Source: Gracilimonas sp.
Lineage (GTDB): Bacteria > Bacteroidota > Rhodothermia > Balneolales > Balneolaceae
Reading direction: 5' to 3'
Assembly (NCBI RefSeq): GCF_017641085.1
Contig: NZ_JAEPPI010000003.1
Span: 572,894-636,893 of the forward strand
DNA: 64,000 nt
Part shown: positions 43,647 through 51,298 of the stretch, one piece after another
Numbering within the stretch: position 1 is the first letter of the stretch
Layout: each line of letters begins with the position of its first letter
Translations under genes and position numbers: made by a program
The notes under the pieces: model-generated
What the model was told of the DNA's origin: nothing
The model's database searches: none
The model's input: only the letters and a program-made list of their open reading frames with translations

Positions 43647-44856
43647 ACCCACATTAGAATCCGTTGCCGTACATGCCGGAAAAGGGAAAAAAGATCAATA
43701 TGGGTCACATGCAACGCCCATCTATCAAACATCCACCTATGTTTTTGACGATGTAGAAGCCGGAGCTAAGGCTTTTCGTCACGAAGAGGGCGGGGCAAGC
43801 CACGTTTATTCCCGACTGGGAAATCCAACTGTTGAAGCTCTTGAAAGAGCAGTTTGTGAGTTGGAAACCTATTCGCTGGACAATCCTGAAGATTACGTCG
43901 GAATGGCTTTTGGTAGCGGCATGGCCGCCATCACAACGGGAATTATTGCACTTGCCAAAGGAGGGCATATTGTAGCTCAGGATGCTCTTTATGGCTGCAC
44001 CAGTCAGTTTTTGAAAGAGGAAGTTCCGGTGATAGGCATGAGCTGCTCGTTTGCCGATATGTCCGATTTATTTCAGGTTGAAATGGAACTGAAAAAGCAT
44101 CCGGAAACCAAACTCATTTACCTTGAAAGCATCGCCAATCCTACGATGACGGTTGCGGACATAAAAGCACTTTCACAACTGGCTGAAGAGCACGATGCCA
44201 AGCTGATGGTTGATAATACATTCGCTACTCCGTATCACATTCGTCCGTTTGAATTGGGAGCCAATGTTGTCGTTCATTCAACAACAAAATACATAGGCGG
44301 ACATGGCTCAGTTATTGGCGGTGTGATGGTTGCCAAAAAAGAAATATATGAAGAATCTGAAGCGGCTCTCTTCAGAAAGAACCTGGGCGGTATTGCCGGA
44401 CCTATGGATGCCTGGCTTACCCTGAATGGAGTCAAAACGCTCCCGCTTCGAATGAAGAAACATGCCGAAAACGGTATGAAAGTAGCCCGGTTCCTTGAGG
44501 ACCATCCCAAAGTGGATCATGTTTTTTATCCGGGGCTTGAGTCACACCCGCAGCATGGTTTGGCATCTTCCATAATGAAAGAGGGATATGGAGGAATGAT
44601 CGCCTTTGAACTGGTTGGTGGTTACGAGGCTGGTGTATCGCTGATGAACAATGTAAAGCTGTGTACGCTGGCGGTAAGCCTGGGCGCGGTTGATACCCTG
44701 ATTCAGCATCCTGCTTCTATGACGCACTCTATCGTGGATGAGGACTTAAAAAAGCAGGCTGGTATCACTGACGGGCTGGTACGCATTTCGGTAGGTATCG
44801 AAGGTGCAGAAGATATCATCGCCGACCTCGAGCAAGCGCTGGAAATTCATAATTAG
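43627..44856 (+). CDS. methionine gamma-lyase
   Basis: PLP enzyme splitting L-methionine to methanethiol, 2-oxobutyrate and ammonia. It has 409 residues. The Cys that distinguishes methionine gamma-lyases from cystathionine enzymes is present: LYGCTSQF, Cys124. The PLP Lys is in STTKYIGGHGS near residue 221, and MVDNTFATPY binds PLP. Other motifs are YSRLGNPTVEALE and SHPASMTH-like QHPASMTHS. A second Met three bases on could be the start (ATGATG); both give the same protein apart from one residue. Overlaps its regulator gene. 2-oxobutyrate feeds propionyl-CoA, hence PccB. Substrate is inferred from the Cys and context. Confidence 0.88.
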   Translation: MMKTKIKPTLESVAVHAGKGKKDQYGSHATPIYQTSTYVFDDVEAGAKAFRHEEGGASHVYSRLGNPTVEALERAVCELETYSLDNPEDYVGMAFGSGMAAITTGIIALAKGGHIVAQDALYGCTSQFLKEEVPVIGMSCSFADMSDLFQVEMELKKHPETKLIYLESIANPTMTVADIKALSQLAEEHDAKLMVDNTFATPYHIRPFELGANVVVHSTTKYIGGHGSVIGGVMVAKKEIYEESEAALFRKNLGGIAGPMDAWLTLNGVKTLPLRMKKHAENGMKVARFLEDHPKVDHVFYPGLESHPQHGLASSIMKEGYGGMIAFELVGGYEAGVSLMNNVKLCTLAVSLGAVDTLIQHPASMTHSIVDEDLKKQAGITDGLVRISVGIEGAEDIIADLEQALEIHN

Positions 44857-44932
44857 GAATTCAAAATTAGGAATTCAAAATTTAAAATTGATCTGACTCA
44901 ATTTTAAATTTTTCATTTTGAATTCTTAATTC
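44851..44932. repeat. AT-rich inverted repeat between convergent genes
   Basis: TTTAAAATTGA (44881-44891) pairs perfectly with TCAATTTTAAA (44898-44908). Outside it AATTAGGAATTCAAAA (44865-44880) pairs with TTTTGAATTCTTAATT (44917-44932) with one mismatch. The left arm also contains a 14-bp direct repeat (AATTAGGAATTCAA twice). It starts at the mdeA-like stop codon and ends just before the TPM gene end. Probably a bidirectional terminator. Confidence 0.65.
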
Positions 44933-44945
44933 CGGATAGCAAAAG

Positions 44946-45707
44946 TTACCAGCCGCCGCTAGCACCGCCGCCGCCGGAGCTGAAGCCGCCACCGCCGCCA
45001 AATCCACCGAAGCCGCCACCACCGCCTCCGAAGGAACTGCCTCCGCGCCCACTTCCGAATCCTCCGCCAAAGAATATGATGCCGTTGGAGCCAAGAGAAT
45101 GCCGGCGACCGCCTTTTCCTCCTTTCCCTTTAGAAACCAAGAAGAATATGAGGATGATAAAAAGAATAATCAGGTCAATGGGTATGCCCTCATCGCCGGA
45201 AGAGGTTCTGCGTTCCGGAAATCCTTCAAACTCACCGGCAGCTAAATCAATAAGAATATCAGTAGCCTGGTTCAGTCCGCCATAGAAGTCTCCGGCGCGG
45301 AAGCTTGGGGTCATTACATCATTGATAATCCGGTTTGCCATGATATCGGGGATGGCACCTTCCAGCCCATATCCAACTTCGATGCGCATTTCCCGGTCCT
45401 GTTCAGAAATCAAAATTAAAACGCCATTATTGCGCTGCTCATATTGTATATCCCAGGAGTTGAATAGATTGGTAGCTACATCTTCAATAGGGTAATTCTG
45501 CAGGCTTTCAATGGTTGTAATCACAAAAGCATTGGTTGTGGTATCCCGGTAGCTGCGCAATTTATTCTCAAGCCGCCGTTCTTCAGAAGAGGAGAGCATA
45601 TCAGCGAAGTCATTCACCATTCCGGTAGGACGGTCCGGCAAAAAATCCTGACCGAATGCGCTTACGGTTAAACTTAAAAATAGGAACAGGCTTAATAATT
45701 TACGCAT
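44946..45707 (-). CDS. TPM-domain membrane protein with Gly-rich tail
   Basis: TPM-domain (YgcG-type) protein of 253 residues from the Met at 45707, which gives a proper signal peptide (LFLFLSLTVSAFG). The frame is open to 45761. The TPM domain (FADMLSSSEERRLENKL, TTIESLQNYPIEDVATNLF, GYGLEGAIPDIMANRII) is followed by a membrane helix (LIILFIILIFFLV) and a Gly/Ser-rich C-terminus. These proteins usually occur with LemA and a second TPM protein, as here. It overlaps the upstream gene by 8 nt. Role in envelope maintenance is suspected for the family, but unproven. Confidence 0.88.
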   Translation of the reverse strand: MRKLLSLFLFLSLTVSAFGQDFLPDRPTGMVNDFADMLSSSEERRLENKLRSYRDTTTNAFVITTIESLQNYPIEDVATNLFNSWDIQYEQRNNGVLILISEQDREMRIEVGYGLEGAIPDIMANRIINDVMTPSFRAGDFYGGLNQATDILIDLAAGEFEGFPERRTSSGDEGIPIDLIILFIILIFFLVSKGKGGKGGRRHSLGSNGIIFFGGGFGSGRGGSSFGGGGGGFGGFGGGGGFSSGGGGASGGW

Positions 45708-46161
45708 CGCTCTCGTCTTGTTTGTCTTCCTTAGTATAGCTGATCTGATTGGAAAGCTCATTCACATCGTCTTTCTGATGAGGGAAATATTCTTTTAGTT
45801 TCTGCCCAATTTGCAGGATCACTTCACTTAAACCGGTTTCATAGTCTTCTTTTTTAAAGAAGTCGAGAATCAGTTTGAGTTCCTCTTCCCAAAACTCCTG
45901 TCCCACTTTTTCGTGGATACCCTGATCTCCCCAAATGGCAACCTTGTGATCTTTCCAGGCCACATAAACGATTACCCCGTTTCGTAATTCGGTTTCGTGC
46001 ATCTTCAGCTCGCCAAAGACTTCCTGCGCCCTCTGTAAGGGAGATTCAGCACTGCACTTTTTTTCGATGTGAACCCTGATTTCTCCGGAGGTTTCTTTCT
46101 CCGCCTCCTTAATGGATTCAACAATTGATTTTTCCTGCTCTTCGGTAAGAAATTTGGCCAT
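45700..46161 (-). CDS. TPM-domain protein, soluble
   Basis: Second TPM-domain protein, 153 residues, no signal peptide. The pattern GEIRVHIEKKC, YVAWKDHKVAIWGDQGIHEKVG and ILQIGQKLKEYFP is that of the shorter YgcG/TPM form paired with LemA. It overlaps its downstream partner by 8 nt. Upstream is an 86-nt gap with an inverted repeat, then lemA. Function unknown, membership well supported. Confidence 0.88.
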   Translation of the reverse strand: MAKFLTEEQEKSIVESIKEAEKETSGEIRVHIEKKCSAESPLQRAQEVFGELKMHETELRNGVIVYVAWKDHKVAIWGDQGIHEKVGQEFWEEELKLILDFFKKEDYETGLSEVILQIGQKLKEYFPHQKDDVNELSNQISYTKEDKQDESDA

Positions 46162-46184
46162 TGGTTTTTTAGTATTGAGATTTT

Positions 46185-46229
46185 AGACATAAGATTTAAG
46201 ACTACTCCTTTGTCTTAAATCTCATGTCT
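46185..46229. repeat. inverted repeat between lemA and TPM gene
   Basis: AGACATAAGATTTAAGAC (46185-46202) pairs with GTCTTAAATCTCATGTCT (46212-46229) with one mismatch, spacer 9 nt. Related words (TTTTAGAC, TCTAAAGTCTAAA) flank both sides. It lies within an operon, so it may adjust the ratio of LemA to the TPM proteins or be a repeat insertion. Confidence 0.6.
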
Positions 46230-46247
46230 TTTATCTAAAGTCTAAAT

Positions 46248-46838
46248 TTAATTGCTGAAATCTACGGTTGGGGCTTCCTGGGCACCTTCATCGGCCTGGA
46301 AGTATTCCTTCTGCTCAAAGCCGGCGATGGAGGCAATCATACTGGCGGGGAACCGGCGTACTTTGGTGTTGTAAGCCTGCGCGGCCTGGTTAAAGCGCCG
46401 CCGTTCAGTGGCAATTCGGTTCTCGGTTCCTTCAAGTTGCGCCTGAAGATCCCTGAAGTTCTGATTGGCTTTTAATTCCGGATAACGTTCAACCGTAACC
46501 AATAACCGGGAGAGAGCGCCGCTTAACTGGCTCTGGGCTTCCTGAAATTGCTGGAAAGCCTGTGGATTGTTCAGGTCGCTGGCGTCAATATTTACAGAAG
46601 TGGCACGGCTGCGTGCTTCAATTACTTCAGTCAGGGTTTCAGACTCAAAATCTGCAGCACCGCGAACCGTATTTACGAGATTAGGAATGAGATCGGCACG
46701 GCGTTGATATTGATTTTCTACCTGAGCCCAGGCGCTGTTTACATTTTCTTCCTGAGAAACCAGGCTGTTGTTTACGCTGATTCCATAAAAAACGAAGAGT
46801 GCAATGACTCCGAGAATAATCCAAAATTTAGCTTTCAT
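46248..46838 (-). CDS. LemA-family membrane protein
   Basis: LemA protein of 196 residues. One N-terminal membrane segment (FWIILGVIALFVFYGI) is followed by the LemA helical domain: VSQEENVNSAWAQVENQYQRR, DLIPNLVNTVRG, RYPELKANQNFRDLQAQLEGTENRIATERRRFNQAAQ-type region, and FPASMIASIAGFEQKEYF. Length is typical. First gene of lemA-TPM-TPM. The molecular function of LemA is not established. Confidence 0.92.
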   Translation of the reverse strand: MKAKFWIILGVIALFVFYGISVNNSLVSQEENVNSAWAQVENQYQRRADLIPNLVNTVRGAADFESETLTEVIEARSRATSVNIDASDLNNPQAFQQFQEAQSQLSGALSRLLVTVERYPELKANQNFRDLQAQLEGTENRIATERRRFNQAAQAYNTKVRRFPASMIASIAGFEQKEYFQADEGAQEAPTVDFSN

Positions 46839-46951
46839 GAGTAGTGATTTAGTTGTTTATTTATCGCCCTGCTACGGACTGAATTATATTAAGGTTCAAA
46901 GACTTTCAAAGGTCTGAAATTTCATTCCAACAATAATCAAAAACTGTTCCA

Positions 46952-47653
46952 TTGTCACAACTGAATCCCAAATTCATTTATTTTGACTTAGATGACACGC
47001 TCCTTGATCACAAAAAGGCAGAACAAGCCGGACTCAGAGACGTGCATCAGCATTTTGATATGTTTAACGGCATTTCGGAAGACAACCTTCTGGAAACCTA
47101 TCACCATATAAACAAAGGATTATGGGAAGAATACGGGCGTGGAGAAATTGACCGGCATGAACTACACCGGCGCCGATTTTCTGAGACCTTTCAGGAACTT
47201 GGCCTGGATGAAAATATGCAGGAAGAAGCCGGTAAAGTTTATATGAATTACTACCGGAATCATTGGGAATGGATTGCTGGAGCTAAAGAAGCCTATGAAG
47301 CAGTAGCTGATAAATTTGAAGTTGGTATCATCACCAACGGATTTGCTGAAACCCAGCGCCTGAAAATTGATCAGTTCAATTTAAAAGAAACCGCCCGTCA
47401 AATTGTCATTTCTGAGGATGTAGGTGTGATGAAGCCGGATCCCAAAATTTTTGACCATTCCACAAAGTTAGCCGGGGTGAACCGGGAAGATATTCTGTAT
47501 GTGGGAGATTCCTTCACGTCGGATGTGGTGGGTGGTTCCAAAGCAAACTGGAAAGTAGCCTGGTACACCCAAACACCGATTGAACAGGGCTACAAGTTAG
47601 CTGACTTAATTTTCGATGATTTTGATGAGCTTCTGAATAAGCTTGGGATCTGA
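46952..47653 (+). CDS. HAD-family hydrolase, YjjG-like
   Basis: Haloacid-dehalogenase-superfamily phosphatase of 233 residues. The start is TTG at 46952, since no ATG occurs before the catalytic motif I. Motif I YFDLDDTLLDH has the nucleophile Asp; motif II is ITNGFAETQ; motif III MKPDPKIF; motif IV GDSFTSDV. The long helical cap and the sequence resemble YjjG, a 5'-nucleotidase for non-canonical pyrimidine nucleotides; the substrate is inferred. It converges with the safE-like gene, 8 nt apart. Confidence 0.87.
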   Translation: MSQLNPKFIYFDLDDTLLDHKKAEQAGLRDVHQHFDMFNGISEDNLLETYHHINKGLWEEYGRGEIDRHELHRRRFSETFQELGLDENMQEEAGKVYMNYYRNHWEWIAGAKEAYEAVADKFEVGIITNGFAETQRLKIDQFNLKETARQIVISEDVGVMKPDPKIFDHSTKLAGVNREDILYVGDSFTSDVVGGSKANWKVAWYTQTPIEQGYKLADLIFDDFDELLNKLGI

Positions 47654-47661
47654 CTCACTTA

Positions 47662-48327
47662 TTAATGCATCATTGTATGTCCGCCGTTCATCATGGAATA
47701 CCCGCGCCAGATCAATAACAAACCAATAATAATGGCAAAATAGGAAGAGAAGGGGCGTAATTTAGATCGAAGCTTTGGAGAGATAAATCCCGGAGCCATG
47801 TTCATCATCAACATCACAGGCAGGGTCCCCAAACCAAACAATGCCATGTAAAGAGCACTGTAAAAGGTAGTCGATGTAATTAAAGCTGCTGCCAGAGCGG
47901 TAACTACAAACCCACAGGGGAGGAAGCCATTCAGCAGTCCTATAAAGAACGATGAAAATCGGGAATTGCTTTTGTACAGGCCGGAAATATGCCGGGTTAT
48001 TCTTGTGGTGAAATCCGTATAAACCGAATTTACTTTAGCGGGAAGTTTTATGTGAGGAAATACCGCGAAGGCAATGACGAGCACCCCAAGTACTATAGAC
48101 AGCGCATTTTGGTATCCGGCAATAGTTGCGCCCAGACCTAAAATCCCAAACACAAAGCCTATAAATGCATAGGTAAGTATGCGTCCCAGATTATAGAGAA
48201 TCCCCCGAAACAGCATGGCTCCGGTTGACCGATTTTGGCCCGGTATAGCTAAGGCAATGGGACCACACATGCCAATGCAGTGAAAACTACCTAAAAGCCC
48301 CAAGGTAAAACCGGTCCAGAGTTCCAT
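47662..48327 (-). CDS. TauE/SafE-family (UreH-type) membrane transporter, cbb3-associated
   Basis: Integral membrane protein of 221 residues with six hydrophobic segments. Typical motifs are LGSFHCIGMCGPIALAI at the N-terminus and NGFLPCGFV in the centre, with conserved Cys in both and a His/Met-rich C-terminal tail (GGHTMMH). In cbb3 clusters of Bacteroidota such proteins follow ccoH and are thought to help copper or thiol delivery for the oxidase; the reaction is not established. 9 nt after ccoH, last gene of the operon. Confidence 0.85.
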   Translation of the reverse strand: MELWTGFTLGLLGSFHCIGMCGPIALAIPGQNRSTGAMLFRGILYNLGRILTYAFIGFVFGILGLGATIAGYQNALSIVLGVLVIAFAVFPHIKLPAKVNSVYTDFTTRITRHISGLYKSNSRFSSFFIGLLNGFLPCGFVVTALAAALITSTTFYSALYMALFGLGTLPVMLMMNMAPGFISPKLRSKLRPFSSYFAIIIGLLLIWRGYSMMNGGHTMMH

Positions 48328-48336
48328 GTATCACAG

Positions 48337-48786
48337 TTATATGAAAATATTCTTCTCTTCAATGTATAGCAGAGAATCGGATTGCCACTCTACGGTCAGT
48401 TTCCAGCGGCCTTGCTCAAACTCACCCACGGGTATTGATTGCCGGCCTTCCTGATCAAGGTCAAGCTTATATCTTTTATCCAGCTCGGGATTGTTAGGGC
48501 GATAGAAAGTAACGTTACCGGAGAGGGAATCCGTTAGAATTTCTTTCGGGAAAATCAGCTTGATGGAAACCGTGGGCTCATCGAAGAGTACCACAACCGG
48601 ATTTTTAAGGTTTTCTGCCCGCTGCTTTTTATCGATGGTTTGCTGGTACTCAACGCCTTCCTGATAATGATCATTGGAAACAAGGTAAAAGTCTAACGAG
48701 ATCATGTAGCTTACCACACTCAAAGTGGCAATCACAAATAAGGTAACCGCCAATACAATTCCGGTTCCCCAGTTAAATTTTTTCAT
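48337..48786 (-). CDS. ccoH: cbb3 oxidase assembly protein CcoH (FixH family)
   Basis: Protein of 149 residues with an N-terminal membrane helix (VLAVTLFVIATLSVVSYMI) and an extracytoplasmic beta domain typical of FixH: DFYLVSNDHYQEGVEYQ and ending VEWQSDSLLYIEEKNIFI. FixH/CcoH helps early assembly of the cbb3 oxidase. It starts 4 nt after ccoG and is followed after 9 nt by the safE-like gene. Supported mainly by gene order and topology. Confidence 0.87.
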   Translation of the reverse strand: MKKFNWGTGIVLAVTLFVIATLSVVSYMISLDFYLVSNDHYQEGVEYQQTIDKKQRAENLKNPVVVLFDEPTVSIKLIFPKEILTDSLSGNVTFYRPNNPELDKRYKLDLDQEGRQSIPVGEFEQGRWKLTVEWQSDSLLYIEEKNIFI

Positions 48787-48790
48787 AGGA

Positions 48791-50260
48791 TTAATTATTG
48801 CTGTTGGTGGCCGGACCTAAAAATCCGGAGGTTATAGTTTCAAGTTTTTCACCATTTGAATATACACCAAAGGTAAGTTGGGTTTGCAATCCGGTTAGTT
48901 CACTCTCCGGTAGTTTCACTAAAAAACGCCCTTCGGCAGAATTTTGGGAAGGGATGGTATCCACATTTCCAAGCGACACTATTTCTCCTTCCGGACTTTC
49001 CAGTCGTAGCTCGAAGTCAAGATCTTCAAAGGTTTTGTTCAGCACTTTAAGGTTGTAAATATTGCTGTAGATGTTGTTGGGAAGTTCCTGGTATAAAGTT
49101 CCGGGCTCACGCAAAATGGACGTCTCCGTATCCGGCCGTAAGGTAAGCAGCGTAATGAATGTGGCTAACAGAACAATCAGAATACCTGAATAACCGGCTA
49201 CCCGCGGGGTGAGTACTTTTTGTTCTCCTTCTTTGATTGCGTTCTCCGAAGAGTACCGGATAAGTCCCCGGGGCTTATCAATCTTGTCCATTACAGAATC
49301 ACAGGCATCAATACATGCTGTACAATGCACACACTCAAGTTGAGTCCCGTTACGGATGTCGATTCCCATCGGGCAAACCTTCACACATTGGTAACAGTCA
49401 ATACAGTCGCCAAAAGTTTCATTGGCGCTGAAGCCCAAATCTTCGAGTGTGGCTTTTCGGTTTTCCAGCTGATACCGGTCTTTGACGCTGGCCCGGGTTT
49501 CTCCACGTTTGTAATCGTACATTACATTGATGGAGTTATTGTCGAGCATCACGGACTGCATTCGTCCATACGGGCACACAAAATGACAAACCTGTTCTCT
49601 CATAAAGGCAAAAACGCCGTAAAAGACCCCGCTGAAAATAATCATAGAGCTTAAACCGGCAAGATGTTCAGAAGGTGGATCAGTGATGATTTCAAACAAC
49701 TGATCGGGGCCGATAATGTAAGCCAGGAACATATTCGAAATCAAAAAGGCAATGCCAAAGAAGACTCCGTGTTTGGTCGTCTTTTTCCAGATTTTCTCAA
49801 AATTCCAGGGCTTTTTGTTGAGCCGGATTTGGTCAGCGGCATCTCCCTCAATCCAGTATTCTATTCTCCGGAAAACCATTTCCATAAAAATGGTTTGGGG
49901 GCAAGCCCATCCGCACCAAAGTCGGCCGAAAATGGTGGTGAAAAGAACCACAAACAGGATGAAGGCCAGCATTCCAAAAACGAGCAGATGCAGATCCTGC
50001 GGCCAGAAAGCAACCCCGAAGATCACAAATTTCCGTTCGATTATATTGAGCAGTAATAAGGGATTCCCATTTATGGTGATAAACGGTCCGGAAAAGAAGA
50101 AAGCCAGTAAGAGTACAGCCACTACATTACGCGCCTTGTAATGCCTGCCGCTTGGTTTTTTGGGATAAATCCAGTTCCGTTTCCCTTCCTTGTTGACCGT
50201 AGCAAGGTGGTCACGAAACTGTTTTTTATCAATTCTTCTTTTTTCCTCTAACGATGCCAT
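48791..50260 (-). CDS. ccoG: cytochrome c oxidase accessory protein CcoG
   Basis: Polyferredoxin-type protein of 489 residues thought to reduce Cu(II) for the cbb3 copper centre. Four to five membrane segments in the N-terminal half. WCGWACPQTIFME is the family signature. Two ferredoxin clusters appear at CIDCYQCVKVCPMG and CVHCTACIDAC. The C-terminal 150 residues form an extracytoplasmic Ig-like domain (FixG C-terminal type). It lies 245 nt after ccoP, a gap holding a large hairpin, so it may be expressed less than the oxidase genes. Confidence 0.95.
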   Translation of the reverse strand: MASLEEKRRIDKKQFRDHLATVNKEGKRNWIYPKKPSGRHYKARNVVAVLLLAFFFSGPFITINGNPLLLLNIIERKFVIFGVAFWPQDLHLLVFGMLAFILFVVLFTTIFGRLWCGWACPQTIFMEMVFRRIEYWIEGDAADQIRLNKKPWNFEKIWKKTTKHGVFFGIAFLISNMFLAYIIGPDQLFEIITDPPSEHLAGLSSMIIFSGVFYGVFAFMREQVCHFVCPYGRMQSVMLDNNSINVMYDYKRGETRASVKDRYQLENRKATLEDLGFSANETFGDCIDCYQCVKVCPMGIDIRNGTQLECVHCTACIDACDSVMDKIDKPRGLIRYSSENAIKEGEQKVLTPRVAGYSGILIVLLATFITLLTLRPDTETSILREPGTLYQELPNNIYSNIYNLKVLNKTFEDLDFELRLESPEGEIVSLGNVDTIPSQNSAEGRFLVKLPESELTGLQTQLTFGVYSNGEKLETITSGFLGPATNSNN

Positions 50261-50315
50261 GTTCTTCGCTCTCGTTTATTCGACCTCAAATAATGCCCTA
50301 ATGTATTTTTCTTTT

Positions 50316-50508
50316 GTGATGATTTTATGAATGTGATAAAGTGATGAAGTGATGAAGTGATGAAGTGATGAGTAGGTTATTTATGTTCAATTTACCACTT
50401 ATCACACAATTCTGGTTTAAGAACTAAATTGGTTCAAGCGTCCGCTTGCGCTATTATCCGCATGCTTCACTTATCACTCATCACTTCATCACTTTATCAT
50501 TAAAATCA
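50316..50508. repeat. large inverted repeat with 8-bp tandem repeats between ccoP and ccoG
   Basis: GTGATGAA is repeated four times (50341-50372, last copy GTGATGAG). The right arm (about 50465-50508) is complementary: ACTCATCACTTCATCACTTTATCA pairs with TGATAAAGTGATGAAGTGATGAG on the left. The flanking TGATTTTA-like words pair as well. It runs into the ccoP stop codon. It could form a very stable mRNA hairpin separating the oxidase genes from the assembly genes. Confidence 0.7.
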
Positions 50509-51111
50509 CTCAATTGTGCAGGGTTGAGCGCGGCTCATGTCAGCGGCTTTTGCACCGGCAGGGTCGGTTCCCTGTATGGAGGCAATATAGCTGATCAGGC
50601 TTTGAACCTTTTCGTTCGACATGGGTGCGCCACTTCCGTAGGCAATCATTCCTTTATCCGGAAAGCCTTCGATGATACTGGCGGCCATTTCATCAGCAGA
50701 GCAACCATGAATCCAGAGGTCGTCGGTAAGGTTAGGGCCAACAAGTCCTTCGCCATTGCTTCCGTGGCAGGTATAGCAAAGGTTGTTATTACTCATAAAG
50801 ATTTCCTTCCCTTCCTCAATTCTGGCCTCGTCATCGAGGTACGCCCAGGTAAAATCAGATTCACCCTGAGGTTCTGTACCACCGCCACTGTCCAGGTTGT
50901 ACTTTTCCTCGGCGGCAGCCATTTCCATCTCGTAGAGTTCTTCCTGAGAAGGACCACCCAGCATATAATAATACACCATGTAGCCTACACCCCACGCAAT
51001 AGTGAAATAGAATAACCATAACCACCAAACAGGCATATGATTGTCCAGTTCACGGATTCCATCATACTCGTGGTCGAGTAACAGATCTTTTTCGTCGTCT
51101 AATATTTTCAT
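50506..51111 (-). CDS. ccoP: cbb3-type cytochrome oxidase subunit III (CcoP), single heme
   Basis: Membrane-anchored c-type cytochrome of 201 residues. An N-terminal membrane helix (VWWLWLFYFTIAWGVGYMV) follows HMPVWWLW, typical of CcoP. The only heme-c motif is CYTCHGSNGEG in the C-terminal half; classic CcoP has two. A Met in GMIAYGSGAPM is a likely axial ligand. Overlaps ccoQ by 4 nt. The number of hemes is read directly from the sequence. Confidence 0.92.
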   Translation of the reverse strand: MKILDDEKDLLLDHEYDGIRELDNHMPVWWLWLFYFTIAWGVGYMVYYYMLGGPSQEELYEMEMAAAEEKYNLDSGGGTEPQGESDFTWAYLDDEARIEEGKEIFMSNNNLCYTCHGSNGEGLVGPNLTDDLWIHGCSADEMAASIIEGFPDKGMIAYGSGAPMSNEKVQSLISYIASIQGTDPAGAKAADMSRAQPCTIE

Positions 51112-51296
51112 TGCTCTGATTGGTTATAGTTCATCTTGTCGTCTTCGAGGGGGAGGCGTGCGGCATCATCCCAATGATGTTTTCCTTTCTTGATCAGGTA
51201 AATCAACATGACCACAAAAAAGGTGAAAAACAGAATGAGGGAGATGCTCGGGTAAATCCCAATATCTTCGATCGCACGTAATACATTCTTGTACAT
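51108..51296 (-). CDS. ccoQ: CcoQ-like small membrane protein
   Basis: A 62-residue protein with one membrane helix (SISLILFFTFFVVMLIYLI) followed by a basic then acidic tail (KKGKHHWDDAARLPLEDD). Position, length and topology match CcoQ, which stabilises cbb3 oxidase. Sequence conservation in CcoQ is low, so the call rests on the gene order: 2 nt after ccoNO, 4-nt overlap with ccoP. Confidence 0.82.
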   Translation of the reverse strand: MYKNVLRAIEDIGIYPSISLILFFTFFVVMLIYLIKKGKHHWDDAARLPLEDDKMNYNQSEQ

Positions 51297-51298
51297 GA

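Noticed and set aside
50341-50372. Possible CRISPR-like tandem repeat
   Set aside because: The unit is 8 bp, contiguous and without spacers; it is part of an inverted repeat, and no cas gene is present.
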